Source: Coriolopsis trogii (taxonomy: Eukaryota > Basidiomycota > Agaricomycetes > Polyporales > Polyporaceae). From it: a DNA stretch of 64,000 bases. The position numbers and the translations under genes were made by a program. Numbering within the stretch: position 1 is the first letter of the stretch; each line of letters begins with the position of its first letter. Location of the stretch: the NCBI GenBank assembly GCA_020543525.1, contig JAHYIO010000023.1, positions 1,116,001 through 1,180,000 of the forward strand, read 5' to 3'. Below are positions 34,312 through 47,183 of the stretch, in pieces. The notes beneath the pieces were generated by a model. It was not told the DNA's origin. It worked only from the letters and a program-made list of their open reading frames with translations, and did no database searches.

Positions 34312-35005
34312 GCCCTCGAGGGTCCATCTGCCGCGTCGACCCGGACGCGGCTGCAACACCTATTGGCTTTTGGCCGTCCATTGGCTCTGGAGGCGGGCGT
34401 GTAGGTGGGTCAACGGGGAATTTATGTGTCACCGCGTCTCCGTGGGCCGTGTGTTCCATGGGCTCAGTAGGCGCGAACGCGGTTTTTTGTGGGGGATGCA
34501 GCGGCGAAGTGTGGAGCGAGAACGGGTCGACGTTGAACGAGTGTCGAGAGGGACACGCGGTGCTTGTGTATTGTGCATTATGCACTGTACGGAAACAGAT
34601 CGACGTTGTGTGTGTGTGTGTGTATTCCGACCGGTGATTATATACGAACGTTACGCTACTAATTGCTACACGGGAAAACAAAAGGCGACGCGGATAGTGT
34701 ACGTGTACAAGTGGGGCAAAGGGGCAGAGCCCTCGATGGCCTGCTACATATGCATATGATAAATACAACCGCCTGATCCACGATGCCGAGGTATATGGGT
34801 AACAACAAGCCGGAAAAGGGGGGAGAGATAGACCGAGTGAGATTCACCAATAGTGAGGAGCGCAGCGAGCGAGTGTCCATGAATGTCCGCAGCATAGAAA
34901 GATAGACCATATAGAGAACCATGAGAGACGGGAGGGCCAGGCGCAGACAGGCTGTGGCTGTGGCGAGTAAGAGAGGGACTGGACAGGAACACAGTCCACC
35001 TCTCT
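34312..35005. other. Convergent 3' intergenic region with a short GT repeat
   Basis: This spacer separates TANGO2 from the transcription factor gene. It contains a GT dinucleotide run of about eight units (34608-34623) and no coding signal. Confidence 0.5.
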
Positions 35006-36945
35006 TCAGGTGATGTGATATGTTTTATGGAAGACGGCGGCGGCATGCTCTGCCTGCGTCGCGGCAACGGGGAAATACGAGTCGTACGCGGTCGAGGCGG
35101 TTGGCCACTGCTCGTGCAATGTCGAGCCCCCCGCGGCGGCGGCAGCAGCCCCGAGGCTCGACTGACTCGACGTCGAGATGGGGGACATGCTCAGCTCGGT
35201 CTCAGTCGGCGTCGAGAGCGCTTCGTACGACGAGGAGCCTCCGGCAGTACCTCCTAGGCTGCCTGTTCCGGGCGGGTTCCCGCTGTGGTGCGCGCTTCGT
35301 CAGCTCGATGCAATGATCCAGAACAGGAAGGGAACGAGAGGAAGAGAAGGCAAGACGGGAGACGACGGGGAAGAAGGTGTCCAGGAATAGAGAAGGAAGG
35401 GGGGACGACGACGGGGGGAAGAATAACTCACTGCATGATGTCGTCCAGCTCCGTCACGCGCCGCACGATGACGCATGCCGACGCCTGGCGCGGGCCGCCG
35501 CCGTGCTCGGGCAGCTGGCGGAGGAGGGCGAGTGTCGCCTGGAGCTGGTTCGTGAGCCCGATGAGCGCGTTCCCCGCCGCGGGGTTCGTCACGCACGGGC
35601 ACCCCTGCCCCTGATGTTGGTGTTGGTGTGTATGCGGGTGCGGCACGTACTCCTGCTGCTGGTGCTGCTGATGTTGGTGTTGCTGCTGCTGCGGGTGGTC
35701 GTGGTAGTACCCGTCGCCGCCATGGCGCGCCTCGCCGTACGTCATCACAGACGCGGACGAAGGCGAAGAGTAGCACGACCCGTCGTCCGTCGGCGAGTAC
35801 ACACCCTGACCGTGCCCGTTCATGTTGCCGTGTTGGGCTCGATAGAGACCATAAGCTTGGCCCGTCCCCGAACCGCCATCTACGCCCGAATGCGGGGGCG
35901 AAGGTGTGAACCGGTAGAGCTGGTGCTGGGATGGATCCCCTCCGTGCCCCGTCTCAGTCTTGATAGCAGGCGGCATGCGGGGGCCCCCACTGCCCGGTAT
36001 GTCCTCATGTCGTTCCCGGGGCGACTTTTGGTACTGGAGTCGACGGGATGAGCGTGAATGCCACTTTTCGTTCGCGTCGCCGTCGCAGAAATTGGGTTCC
36101 GCCCACTTTGGGTGCGGCTTGCCTGTTGGGGGAGAACACGGCGTCAGTGTCAAGGTTCAGAGCCCATTGAGTTCCAACATCGCAAGATGTCGCGGAGTTG
36201 GCGGCGCTCGCCGCCGGGGGCGCGCGGAGAGCGTGCGCGGGATATGGTGTCGAAGGGTTCCCCAGGACGAAGTAGCTCACCTCGAAGCTCGCGGACGAGG
36301 CTCTCAAGTTCGGCAATCCTGTTCCTCAAGCGAGTATTTTCATCGACATTCGGATCATCCCTGAGCGCGTTGGACACATTGTCAGCGCCCCCGCATATCC
36401 AAGTAAGCGTCGCGCAGCGACGACGACAACAACCAGCGAGGGTGAGTGTACATACCGGAGCGCGGGATCGTCGACCTCGTACACACATAAGCCCGTCTGC
36501 GTCGGGGCGGGAGTGTCAGCATGCAGGCTTCGAGACCAAAAAGGAAATAACGGCTACCAGTCCCAGTTGGATGCAGCGCTGGCATGGCCGCTTTCTGTCG
36601 CACTGCAGCATGGGGGGAAAGAGTGGCATCAGAACGCGAACGACGACGGAAGGCATGATCGGCCGCGCGTACCTTGCGCTTCGAAGTGTGACAGTTCAAG
36701 CACGACTGGGTTGTCCGGTTACGTCGTCTGTCGAGTGCACCGAAGGAGTGTTAAGTGAGTTGTTGCACATGTGGCCAGGCGTGCCTCTAAGAGACAAGGC
36801 AAGCAAGTCGTGGGCGAAGAAGGACTGACCTCTTGCGATGATCGACCTCGAGCCCGGAGAGGTCAAAGTCCATGAGCTCGCCCTTGAACTGTACTGGCTG
36901 GGGGAGGGCGTCGGAAGACATGATAGCAGAAGACGACATCGTCAT
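35006..36945 (-). CDS. Zn(II)2Cys6 (Gal4-type) transcription factor
   Basis: The start at 36945 reads MTMSSSAIMSSDALPQPVQF. After an intron comes the binuclear zinc cluster: SCLNCHTSKRK, a second intron, CDRKRPCQRCIQLGL, a third intron, then TGLCVYEVDDPALR. The spacing (CX2CX6CX5CX2CX8C) fits the Gal4 class, which binds CGG-type DNA sites. A short coiled-coil follows (DENTRLRNRIAELESLVREL). Next is a long disordered region with Gln/His runs (DHPQQQQHQHQQHQQQE, 35695-35645) and a conserved-looking segment ALIGLTNQLQATLALLRQLP. The last exon (SMSPISTSSQSSLGAAAAAA ...) ends at 35006. The usual fungal-specific middle homology domain is absent, so ligand sensing is not indicated. Target genes are unknown. 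Confidence 0.85.
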
Positions 36946-39900
36946 GGCCACTGGCTAGTGTTGGCGTCGCGTTCGCGGTTGGCGGTGGCGGCGGCAGCGA
37001 ACGGGGAACTACTGCAGACTCGACGGGCACTGGCACGGGACGGACATCCTTATATTCGCCTCCAGGTGCCACGAGCGCCATAGGCAGGACGCCTTGGACG
37101 GCCCAGATCGCGTGCAGGCAGATCTGAACGGAGTACGAGTTCCACCGTCACGGACTTCTGAGGATATACACCACCGGAATTGGCGCGGGTGCGCAAGCAG
37201 ATGCCAGGAATCGGGCGGCCCTGAACGCACGCTTCTGGGCTGCCCCAGGACGCATGCCGTTTCACATAGGGCGTGACATAACGTGCGAGCGAGGAAAATA
37301 CCTAGCGTGAGCACCAGCGGAAGCAGATAAGATTCTGCTGAATGGGCTACGTCGGATGCCGTTATGAATGGAATGATGATATCCCCAAGAACTGCGATAT
37401 CAGAGTAGAAATCAGACCTCACAATTAAGGACTCGCTGTCTTCCAGGGCTGCTTGGGGCGCCTCTCGGTTGCACGTTCGCGTTCGAGGTCCATGCCGCCC
37501 GGTTCACGGACACGAACTGTTGGGTTCTTCCAAGAGGCTTCAGTGAGCAGGATCATGGTTCGAGTTCTCTGGCGCGGTTGGCGGCTGTCAAGCGACGGCT
37601 GAGACGGATGCTCCGTGCGCAATTTATCCAGGAACAGGAGATCTGTTCACCTATCACACGCGGGCAACCCCGACACTGGTTTTCATCAGACATTTAGGGA
37701 GGATATGTATGTACAGATGCCATCATGCTAGGCAAGGGTAGGCAAAGAGTCGAGTTCAAATTAGGAGCACGTACCCTAGCTGCGCAGGGAGGATGAAGCA
37801 GGGTCTGATTGAGTGGTCAGGCGGCAAGGTCGGAAGCAATACAGCGTATTTGCCGACGGTGGAGGTGACGCATAGCGAGAGGAGGGCGTGCTTGGGTTGG
37901 AGCCCAAGTATCAAGACCTGGATGGATGAGGGCATGAACGGGATAATGACCGAAGGCTGTCCGCCGTGCGGGACGGTCGGGTAAACGGATGAGCAGAGTT
38001 TGCTCCCTGAACGTGTTCGATGCCGACGGCGTGCTCGGGGCGAAGGCAACTTCTGATGGGGGCCGGCTTTGGGCGTCTGGCGAGTGGGGAGAACGCCGGA
38101 GGGGGCGGCCAGGAGAGGAAGGAGGGCTCGCGGAAAGGTAGCGTAGATCGCGGGCTTGCTCATCGCCAAACGCGCAACTGGTGTGTGTGTGTGTGGCAAT
38201 TCGCGAGTTGCTGGAGTGCGAGTCGCTCAGCCGACAACGACAAATGACCAGACCCTCATCAGAATGTGGCGTTTGAGTTTGGCCCGTCCAGCGCGTCGCA
38301 TTCTATAAGTTACGTGAACACGCCGGCCCTCCAGCGCTCCCCACAACCACACGTCCAACTGGCACACATCTTGGAATCCTGCTCGATACCGTCGTCCCCA
38401 CCGTATCCCTGCGATACGAAGGCGGGGACGCCACTGGGCCACAATCTCCCCACATCGGCACCCCATGCCACATCCAGCTCCAGCTCCCGTCCCTGCCCCG
38501 TCCACTCTCGGTCTCGATCGAGAGGGGAGAGCGCAAGCGAGCGCAACCCACTCTCCTGGTGCGCATCGCTTTAGGCTATCTGGAGGCTGTTATCTGGCCA
38601 ATGCGGATAGGGACAGGGCAGCGTAGCGACATGAGAGCGCCAAGAGGCCGGAAAGATCCCCCTTCCTGGCCTCTATGCCGCGCGGGCCGTCCGACAAGCA
38701 ATAGTGAACACATACCGCGAGAAAAGCGTGGCGAACGGAGATATCTCAGCCCCAGTCGCGGGACCGCAATGAGCGAATCTGTCCGATCATCCAGGGGGGT
38801 CGTGTCACCGACCGCGGACCTGTCTGGACAAGGGCGCGCCTGTCTTCTGCCTGTCTCTGTGTGTATCGGACGGACAGGAAGGGGTTGAGCAGAAGGGTGC
38901 CCAGCAGAATTTAGATCAAGGTTCCGAGACTTGTCAGAACGGCCCCCCACGGGCAGACGGCCGAAGGCGCAAGATTCAGTTTAGGATTTGGATGAGTGAG
39001 AATGCTCACCGGGAAGCCGGTGCCAGGTGATGATCTTCCGGACCGCCTGACGACCGCCACTGACTTGTGCTGAATGATACCGACAGAGAACATAGCTGGG
39101 AATCAATGAGGCCTTCCACGACGGGAGACCGGGCTGTTCCTGATGGGCGTTCGGGGCAGGGGCAGGGAACGACTGGGAGGAAGGTCACGTCAACAGGGAG
39201 CTTGGGTTGGGACCGAACGTAAACTGAAGTGAACCGTCGAATCACAATCGCAGAACGGGGTTTCCATAAGAGTGCAATGAGGCAATCAGGGAGAAGCGCG
39301 GCACCCGTTGTCCGCGGAAGACGAGTGGAAGAGCGTCCCAGAGGTGGATGGCCTGTGACGAGCGGGGTAGCAGAGTCCCACAGACGAATGCGGGAGGCAA
39401 GGTTCGCGAGCAAGGAGCCTGTGCGGAGCACTCTGTGAAGATGAGTTGTGTGCGCGGACTTGGACCTCGATGGGAACCCTTGGGAACCACGAGAATGAAA
39501 ACGAGGTAGGCGAGGCTACCCGAAGTGCTACGCGAGCTGGTAGAAGGATGTTTGTCTCTGTTTGCCTTGTGGCGGCCTCCACCGACATGATCGTTTTCGT
39601 CCGGTGACACTGCGGACGACAGAACTGCGACAACCTCGGACAACTCATTGGCTGCATCTCTCACATCCTGCGAGTCCATGCCTCAGGTCACAACAAATGT
39701 CTATTCTTCTGATATCACATTCCACACATGGCATGCTTCCCAGTCTCATGCTCCCACACAACGATTGCCATGCCGTGTAAGCGTGCCATCCACAGTCCGT
39801 CAGCGCCAGGCTCGCCCGTGGATCTACTGCTCTGACCGGCCCTTCGCCTCGGCTCGCTTGTGCGACATGGTTTGTCAATTCCCATTTCCACCTCAAGGAG

Positions 39901-41662
39901 GTGTCGCGCTTGGGACCACAAGGCGCCTGCAGAAGTCAAGATGCTGCACCGCGGGTGTCTGGTATATGAACGCATCGTATAAGGATTAATTACCCTGACC
40001 ATCCTGGCTTCTTTTCCCTGGGTCCCACTGAACAGGAATTGCAGAACTCACACCTCCGACTATTCTCCTTCCCGTCTCATCCACACACAACTGATTATCT
40101 CCTCGCCTTCTGCTGTCAACTCGCCAGCGCGGCCCGAGCGTGACGCCTTGAACCCACGGCCGTTTTGTGACTCGCATAGGTGCGTTGTTCCACCGTACGT
40201 GCTCATTGACACGGATCCTCATGCCCTGGCGCCACAGGTCCGTAATAACGGCGTCGACACAACTTCTCTCCTCTCTGGGTCAATGGTGATAACCATGACG
40301 GCACCTGCGGACCCCCCGAGTACGTACGCCTCGACGGTGGTCGCATGGTCTGCTCCACTTATTTGCATTCGATGTGGGCTCCGAGAGCGTCGTGACGGTG
40401 TGGTGAACAATGAAGCGATGTTGTGCCTCGGACTTACGATATGTCTGGTTGTTCCTGCCGTCTCGACTTGCGCTGGCCTTCCCTTTCCAATCTCTGTCAC
40501 CGTTCGTAGCGGACTCGTGCAGGTCCTTCTCGCTCTTCTGGCTTCAAATCAACGTCGACTTTGCGGGCCAATAACGGCCCACGAACACATGCTATCTGAC
40601 GGCTTGCATCGAGGTTACCGCTCGGCCGCGAGCTTACGTCCGGACGGTGCTTGACGTCCACAGCATATGGTTTGTGAAACTGGCGGTTGGTATGTGTTAT
40701 TACCTATTGTTGTCAGACCGGGGGTGGGGTTAGCCGGTGAATCCGAAACACTGACGGTTTTGAAATCATCCCAAGGCACTCTAGGTCGTGTGCCATTGCA
40801 ACCGACATGCTCTCGGGTCGGCCTTAGGATCGATGTCCGACGTCTCGACACGGCTGGCCATCGAATCTATCCGTTCAGAATCCCGCCTGGACTGACGAGA
40901 TGTCCGTCTGGAAAGCACGCGGTGCCATAACACGGGCCCTCGATCCATGGCAGGACGTCCACCTCGTTTGCGAGGCATTTTTGCGGCAAGCTCGGTACCG
41001 ACGTGCTCGTGTCTATATTGCGGGGTGCGCAGCCGATCCAGCAGTACAGGACAGGGTCGACGTTCGTTAGTGCACGATCTGAGCCTGGCGGGCGGGAGAT
41101 GTGTATCTGTTGCCTAGGATAATGCGATTCGTACGGCTTTTTACGGAATAACACACCGCTACGTTGTGTCCATCGACGCCGTCGGTTACCGAAAACCCGC
41201 CAAAAGGGCCGCCGCCGGTGTCAATAGGTGACAGAGATGGTGTAATGCAAGGGCGGGCAGTCACGCTGCGCGTGCAGTAACGCTGCGCCTTCGCTAAGTA
41301 GCTGAGTGAAACGGTCCCGGATGCACAGAAGCGCTCGGTGGAAGACATCTTGTCGAGTCCCACCTCTGTCCGAGACGATCGTCGGTGTTCGTCCGCCACC
41401 CGCGACCTGCAAGCTGGTCCGCGCCGTCGACGGACGGTGTGATTCGGATCTCGCGACGCGCTGCGACCAACGTGCGCCCAATCAAGCGCCGATACGCGCG
41501 AGAGAGACGCGCCAGCCGGGTGGCGTGAAGCGCGTCATTTTCCGGGGTACGCCTAACGGTCGCCACCCCTTACCCGCTCCCCCCACCTGCTTTCCTGCCA
41601 CTACATACTCACCTGCACGCACGACGACGACAACGACGCCGGCTATTGTCTCCCCTCGAGAG
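36946..41662. other. 4.7-kb stretch without a supported gene
   Basis: This region includes the transcription factor's promoter and that of the phosphatidylserine synthase. A GT repeat lies at 38181-38195. A minus-strand frame at 37756-38165 (starting MSKPAIYATFPRALLPLLAA) is hydrophobic in parts and ends at a fair splice donor, but an alternative frame looks equally open. A frame starting at 39679 (minus; MDSQDVRDAANELSEVVAVL) has no downstream exon I can attach. I see no transposon domains. Confidence 0.4.
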
Positions 41663-44012
41663 ATGTCACACGCAGAACACACTGCGGTCTCGTCATCCTC
41701 GCCCTTGACATCACCCACGGACGAACTCTCTGACAACCCGCTTGCGACGCCTACGGTCGACGGCCAGGAACAGCTGAACCTGCCAGGTCTGGATGGTACG
41801 CCCGTGCGCTGTGAGTCTCACTTGCCCCCTCTTCGGTCGCGATGAGAACCCCCTCTCACCGACGCCGGGCACACGGGTGCTAGGGTTTGACGTGAGTGCT
41901 CCTCTGGCGTTAAAAGTTTCGCGACGGCCGGCAGGTGCTCATAGGTCCCGACGGACGACGACGCGCAGGCGGACCGCAAGGAGCCATACACGCACATCAC
42001 CCCTTTCCAGGAGCAGCATGACACGAGCGTCGAGTGCGTCACTACTCCGTGCCCGTGCCAGGGACGGGCTGTGTATCCGCGCAGGGACGATAGCAACGAT
42101 AGCTCATGATTTGATCTCTCTCTGTTTTTTCTGCCCAGGTTCTTCTACAAACCCATCACGCTCACCGCGCTCGGAATCGGGTTCGCAATCTTGGGCTATG
42201 TCGCGATGACGCAGGACGTGCTGAAGGAGGGCGAGGAGAAGAAGCGAGTGTGAGTGCAGAGACGTCTTGTGTGAACGACTGACATGCTCGTCCCTAACGG
42301 ATTGAATGGGCCCCCAGTGGCGTGTATGCAGCGGTCGCCTCGTTCCTCCTGTTCTCGATGATCCAATTCCGAGATGGGCCATTCGTACGCCCGCACCCAG
42401 GTGCGTACACCACCCGGGGGGTACAGTGGATACGCTCCGTACCTCGCTGACCGGCGGCCGCTCAACAGCGTTTTGGCGCGTCGTTTTGGGCATCAACCTA
42501 CTCTACGAGCTTGCCATGGTGTTCTTGCTCTTCCAAGACCTCGATTCGGCTCGGTCGATGATGCAGTACCTGGACCCGAATCTTGGCAAGCCGCTCCCGG
42601 AGAAGAGTTATGCTGAGAACTGCGAGCTCACTCTAGAGAACCTCTGGGTGAGTCGGTATTCGATTATCACATGCAGCTTGTCCCGGACCACTCTGAGCTG
42701 ACATGCGGCAGTAGAACGCGATAGATATATTTTGCCTGGCGCACGCGTTAGGGTGGTTCGGAAAGGCGTTGATTCTGCGTGATTACTGGTTCTGCTGGGT
42801 GAGCTGATTGTCATTCAGCGGTCCATTGGTTTTCCCGGTCGGGGCTAATGCGCCTCGACAAGATTCTGAGCATCGCTTTCGAATTCGCGGAGTACAGTCT
42901 GCAGCATCAGCTCGCAAACTTTGCAGAGGTACGTCATGGCTCGTCGTCATCGTTAGGGCCGTTGCTCATTGGACAGTATTGCAGTGCTGGTGGGACCATG
43001 TGCGTACTGAGCGTCCGGCTTAATTTCGCAATGCTAACGGTACACGCAGTGGATCCTAGACGTATTGGTATGCAATTGGCTCGGAACGTATCTCGGTACG
43101 TGCAGCATGTCCGCGGACATGCGTCAACCGCTAAACCTACCGCTATGTAGGTATGAAGACCTGTCAGTATTTCGAGGTGAAGGTAGGCGTGCGTTGAAAT
43201 TGATGCAAGCGAGCTGTGTCTTACAGCGATGATAGGGATATGTATGGCGAGGCTTCCGGCAGACGCGGGGGATCCGCTCGAAGACGAAGCGCGTCTTCAG
43301 CCAATTTTCTCCCGCGGATTGGACGACATTCAGGTGGGAGGGGACCGCATCGTTCGGTCACTACTTCACTGTTGTTCTCCTTTTGGCCGTGTTTTTGGCG
43401 GCGGAACTCAACCCGTTTTACCTGAAGGTTAGTCGCCTCGTGGGCGGAATACAAAGGACGGTCGATTGAGTTGACGTTGACGCCCGTCAGACATTGCTCT
43501 GGATGGAGCCCGATCATCCGTTCGTGATTGCGCGTTTAGTGGGGGTCTTCCTCTGCGCGCTTCCGGCGGTGAGAGAACTGTATCAGTACGTGAACGACCC
43601 GAGGTGCGCTCCATTAGTATAGAGGACTAACAAAGTGGGCTGACGGACGATCGCTACCGGTGCGCTGGGCGCATGGCGCGCTGGTTTGAGCAGAAGGGCC
43701 GTGCGAATGGGACAACACGTCTGGCTGCTGCTGGCCACGATCGGGACGGAGTTGCTGGTGATCGCGAAGTGGAGCCAAGGCCAGTTCCCCGAGCCACTGC
43801 CCGCGAGTGTGAGATGGGCGTGGACGCTTGGCGCTTCTGCGTTGGTTCTGTATCCCACCGTACGGGTGAGCGGGCTGTTTTCATTTACTTGCCAGCGCGT
43901 GGTCAACTGACTGAGGGCTGGCGGGCGGGATGTGGACTGACAGTTCGGACTCCCTGCGGCGAGGCGGTATCTGCGACGGGGGCAACGTAATGCGAAACCG
44001 AAGAGCGCATGA
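41663..44012 (+). CDS. Phosphatidylserine synthase, base-exchange (PTDSS) type
   Basis: This is a multi-span ER enzyme of the PSS family. In animals it swaps the head group of phosphatidylcholine or -ethanolamine for serine, and it is unrelated to yeast Cho1. The start at 41663 reads MSHAEHTAVSSSSPLTSP. Exon 2 has VPTDDDAQADRKEPYTHI and exon 3 FFYKPITLTALGIGFAILGY. Diagnostic parts follow: PHPAFWRVVLGINLLYEL, YLDPNLGKPLPEKSYAENC, AIDIFCLAHALGWFGKALIL, SIAFEFAEYSLQHQLANFAE, a 15-nt micro-exon encoding CWWDH (42985-42999), and WILDVLVCNWLGTYLGMKTC. Later come FSQFSPADWTTFRWEG, LLLAVFLAAELNPFYLK, LLWMEPDHPFVIARLVG and RMGQHVWLLLATIGTELLVI. The end at 44012 follows LRRGQRNAKPKSA. There are about a dozen exons. 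Confidence 0.9.
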
Positions 44013-46876
44013 CGATGGTGGCGACGGGTTCTCGTAGGGCTGCTGCGGGCAGCGAATGGCGGACGGCGAATGGAACACGCGTGTTCTGGCGCGAGGGTGC
44101 GCAGAGGAGATGGCGAAGAAGACGGTGGGCGGGGGCATTAACCTACGGTCTATTCTAATCACCAGGCACGAGGCTATGAGCCGCGGATTCGTTCTCATGG
44201 TGGGCTGGCCAGAGTCAGAGTCAGTGTCGGAAGTAGGAGGTTGACGTCGAGTGCTCGTGCTGACTGGAATTGGAGGACGACATTGAACGCGAATCGGGGG
44301 AGCGTTGGGTGGCATGGGCTAGTCTGGGAGAAGCGAAGCCGGGGGAAGCAGGACGGACCGCATGGGGCGTGTGCATGTCCGTGCGTGCCGCATCGGACTG
44401 GCCGTGGCTGGTCGCTGGAAATCTCGATCTGGGGGATATCAATTGCAGAAAGGCACAGACGGTCGGAGGCTGATCGATGTGATGCCGCCCGCGCTCAGTG
44501 CCACGGACAAGGTTCGACGTTTCGACGCGATCCAGCAAAAGAAGCTTTCTGCCCGGCTTCTGCGCGTCTCTGCCCTGTCTCCAGTCATCTGCAGTGCGCG
44601 CCGTCCCCCACCATCCCACTGCGCATGTCCACGTCGACGTTCTTGATCCCGGTTTGAATTGGGACTGACAAAGCTCGGTGGAGGCCTGCTCAGCAGGGTA
44701 GGGTAAGACTGCGTACCAGAGTCAGCGACGACACCCGCGGCCCAACGGCCCAGGCCGGCAATCCGCGCCGGGTCCTCTCTTCCCTTATACCGCTTGGACT
44801 CCCCCGCACTGAGCCGCACTCGAGCTGCTGTCGACCGGGTGGAGATTGTTGGGAGATAGCGAGCCGTTTCCCCTTCCCCTCCCCCTCCGTGTTCTGTCGT
44901 CTATACCGCGGCGATCAACGTCAACGAACGCGACTAAGCAATGGTTCGGGGGTCAATGAATCGTCGTCTCCCGAGTCGAGGACTTGCCCTTGGCGGCGTG
45001 CTGTGGGTCCCGCGGTTCCCGAACCGTCGGGCTGCTACTATTGGATCCGACCTGTTGACCAAGGTGGACATGCGGGCGGTCTGCGATTCCGGGTGTGGTC
45101 TGCGATTCCGGGTGTGCGCCTGTCGTCGACGCTCCCGTCGAGTCCGTTACTCCCGTGGCTTCCGCGCCCGCGCAGAGGGTGATGTCACGACGACGATCCC
45201 GCCGCCCAATGTGCGCACTGCTCGATATAGCACTGCCGGCGGGAGGCACCCGCTGGTTAATGCTAGTACTCGCAACCCTCTCGATCGGGGCGCGTGCCAG
45301 TGCTGGTGACGATCGTCCGGGCCGCCGTTGGGTCTGATCATGTTACCGTTAGCTGTCCTCACCGCAGCCGGCTTCGACGGGCGTGTGTGTCCTCTGCGTC
45401 CCTCTGGCGCCAGGCGTCCAATTGGTCGGCGCCGGGAGCAGATGTTGTCTCTCGAGTCATGTCCCGGATTCTGCAGGTAGCAGGTCAGGAGCTGGCTCGC
45501 GAACAAGGGTCAAGGGATGGAATATCATCCCGTTGACAGCGGCCGCCGTGCTGGCCAGCGCCAGCCGGTCGTTGTCTTCCCTCTTCCGGTCCTGGGAGCT
45601 CGACTGCTATCTCTGTCTGTGCGCTGCGACTGCAGCCTGTCGTCACCGCGGCGGCAGAAGTCCTTCGTGCCAGATGGTTCCGAAGAGCGTATACGGTTAC
45701 GGGCGCGTGGGCCGGACCCTCCTCGCGCGCGCGGGCGAGCGAGGCATTTGAGCCGCCGAGCGCAGAGACGAAGGCAGGGGGCTTCGACGGCGTTTCCGTT
45801 TCGTAGACGCGTGCGGTGTTCAGTGGATTATCTGGAATGCATGTGCGCACGGACGGGGGAAGCGGGCGGTGTAGCCGGGGGTGGGGGAGGAGGTGTGTAA
45901 AAATATCAGCGGTTGTATACAGCTCAGGCATCGAATATCGGACAGCTCCCAATCGCACGGCCCAAACACAAGCGCACTTTACGGCAGCACGGTGTGAACG
46001 GGGGGGACCGCGATAGACGGCGGGCTTGCGCGCAGGAACTGGCGGCTAAAGTCCTGTGGACCGTCGCGTCACGGTCTCACGTCGAGGACGCTGACGCGAC
46101 GGTGGCGTACCCTCTTTTATTAGGTAGGCAGGCTGCTGATTCCCTTTGCAATTTCAGGGGGAGCGGCGCGATTCCGAGAAAGATGACCGCAGGGGGTGGG
46201 TGACCTCAGTGCTACGTCGTCGTACGTCGTCCGCGTACAATCCATGCAGTCTGGCCGTGGAGACCAGCATCCAGATTTTCAGCATCGGCTCAACCTGGAG
46301 GTACAAGAAGTCAATCTCGAGAAGAACTTCTTGCCATCGAGGATCGAACTTGCCGTAGGAACGACAGCGGTATGGAACGGTCGCAGTCGAGAACGCAAGA
46401 GACGTTCATTTCCGCTCTCGAGAAGAGTGGAGCTCGCATATTGTCACTGCGCGGACACCGGGAGTGGTACTTGAGGCAGCGGATTTCAGGCTCGTGCTGC
46501 GGGCGGTGATGCCGACGCTGCACCTGGAAAGCGGTCGTTCTGAGCGAGTTCATGTCCGTTGGATGTCAAATGTGGTCACGAAGACGTACTCGTCTCGTCG
46601 TCCATTTGTTTGATGGTCGTGCGTTGCGTCGTGGTAGGGAAGAACACGTCCATCCCTTCTGTTTTGGCCACGACTGTCAGACAAGCGTAGGGACGGGCCG
46701 AACATCGAAGGCCACATGCTGAGCCGATTATACACGTCGGCGCAGGCGAGATGTAGAGAGATTGCTATGTTCTTCGTCGTTCGTAGTTCAGCGAACGGCA
46801 GAGGTCGGCGTAGTAACCAGGGAATTCCTTGACGAGCCGGAATGCGTTCGTGAGACCGTCGAAGGTTGAGATGGGC
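44013..46876. other. 2.9-kb stretch without a supported gene
   Basis: This GC-rich sequence has many overlapping open frames on both strands, none with a recognisable domain. It includes a 19-bp direct duplication at 45078-45115. A plus-strand open stretch near 46375-46610 has no ATG or splice partner I can defend. Confidence 0.4.
45078..45115. repeat. 19-bp tandem duplication
   Basis: The unit GGTCTGCGATTCCGGGTGT occurs twice without a gap (45078-45096 and 45097-45115). It lies in apparently non-coding DNA and probably records a recent slippage or duplication event. Confidence 0.85.
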
Positions 46877-47183
46877 TTAAGCCTTGTGCTTACACAAAAC
46901 GAGACCGCTGTTGTTGATGAACCCGGATGGACCGCAAGGATTATGATGCTCGGACTCCTCGCAAATGAACGAAGCTCCGATGTAGTTCTGCGTTCGCTTT
47001 TCTCAGGCTGACCACAATAATTCATGACCATACTACGACATACGTACTTGGGAGGGATCAACGCCGACAGAGCAGCCATGCAATGGTCTCGCAGTCGTTG
47101 ACCTCCACCATGGGTCAGGATACATGTCCCGACTATGTCGGGGAATGCGCATGGCCTCTGGAAACGACTCGAGCTTGCCGGGC
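46877..47183 (-). CDS. Candidate small six-cysteine protein, 5' end not found
   Basis: I do not recognise a family. Two exons read in phase on the minus strand. Exon A (47183-47044) encodes CAFPDIVGTCILTHGGGQ, then RLRDHCMAALSALIPPKY, followed by a strong donor (GTATGT). A 56-nt phase-0 intron (46988-47043) ends in CAG. Exon B (46987-46877) encodes NYIGASFICEESEHHNPCG, then PSGFINNSGLVLCKHKA and a TAA stop. Six cysteines are spaced C-8-C-13-C-20-C-8-C-13-C, as in small secreted cysteine-rich proteins. A splice acceptor (CAG, 47184-47186) may lead from a first exon, but I found no signal peptide before the head-to-head double-RING gene. It may be a truncated copy. The intron-retained frame is also open. 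Confidence 0.38.

Noticed and set aside
39006..39440. RLWD/HLWD peptides on the minus strand suggesting decayed WD40 repeats
   Set aside because: Only two weak matches in different frames, with no other WD40 landmarks nearby; most likely coincidence.
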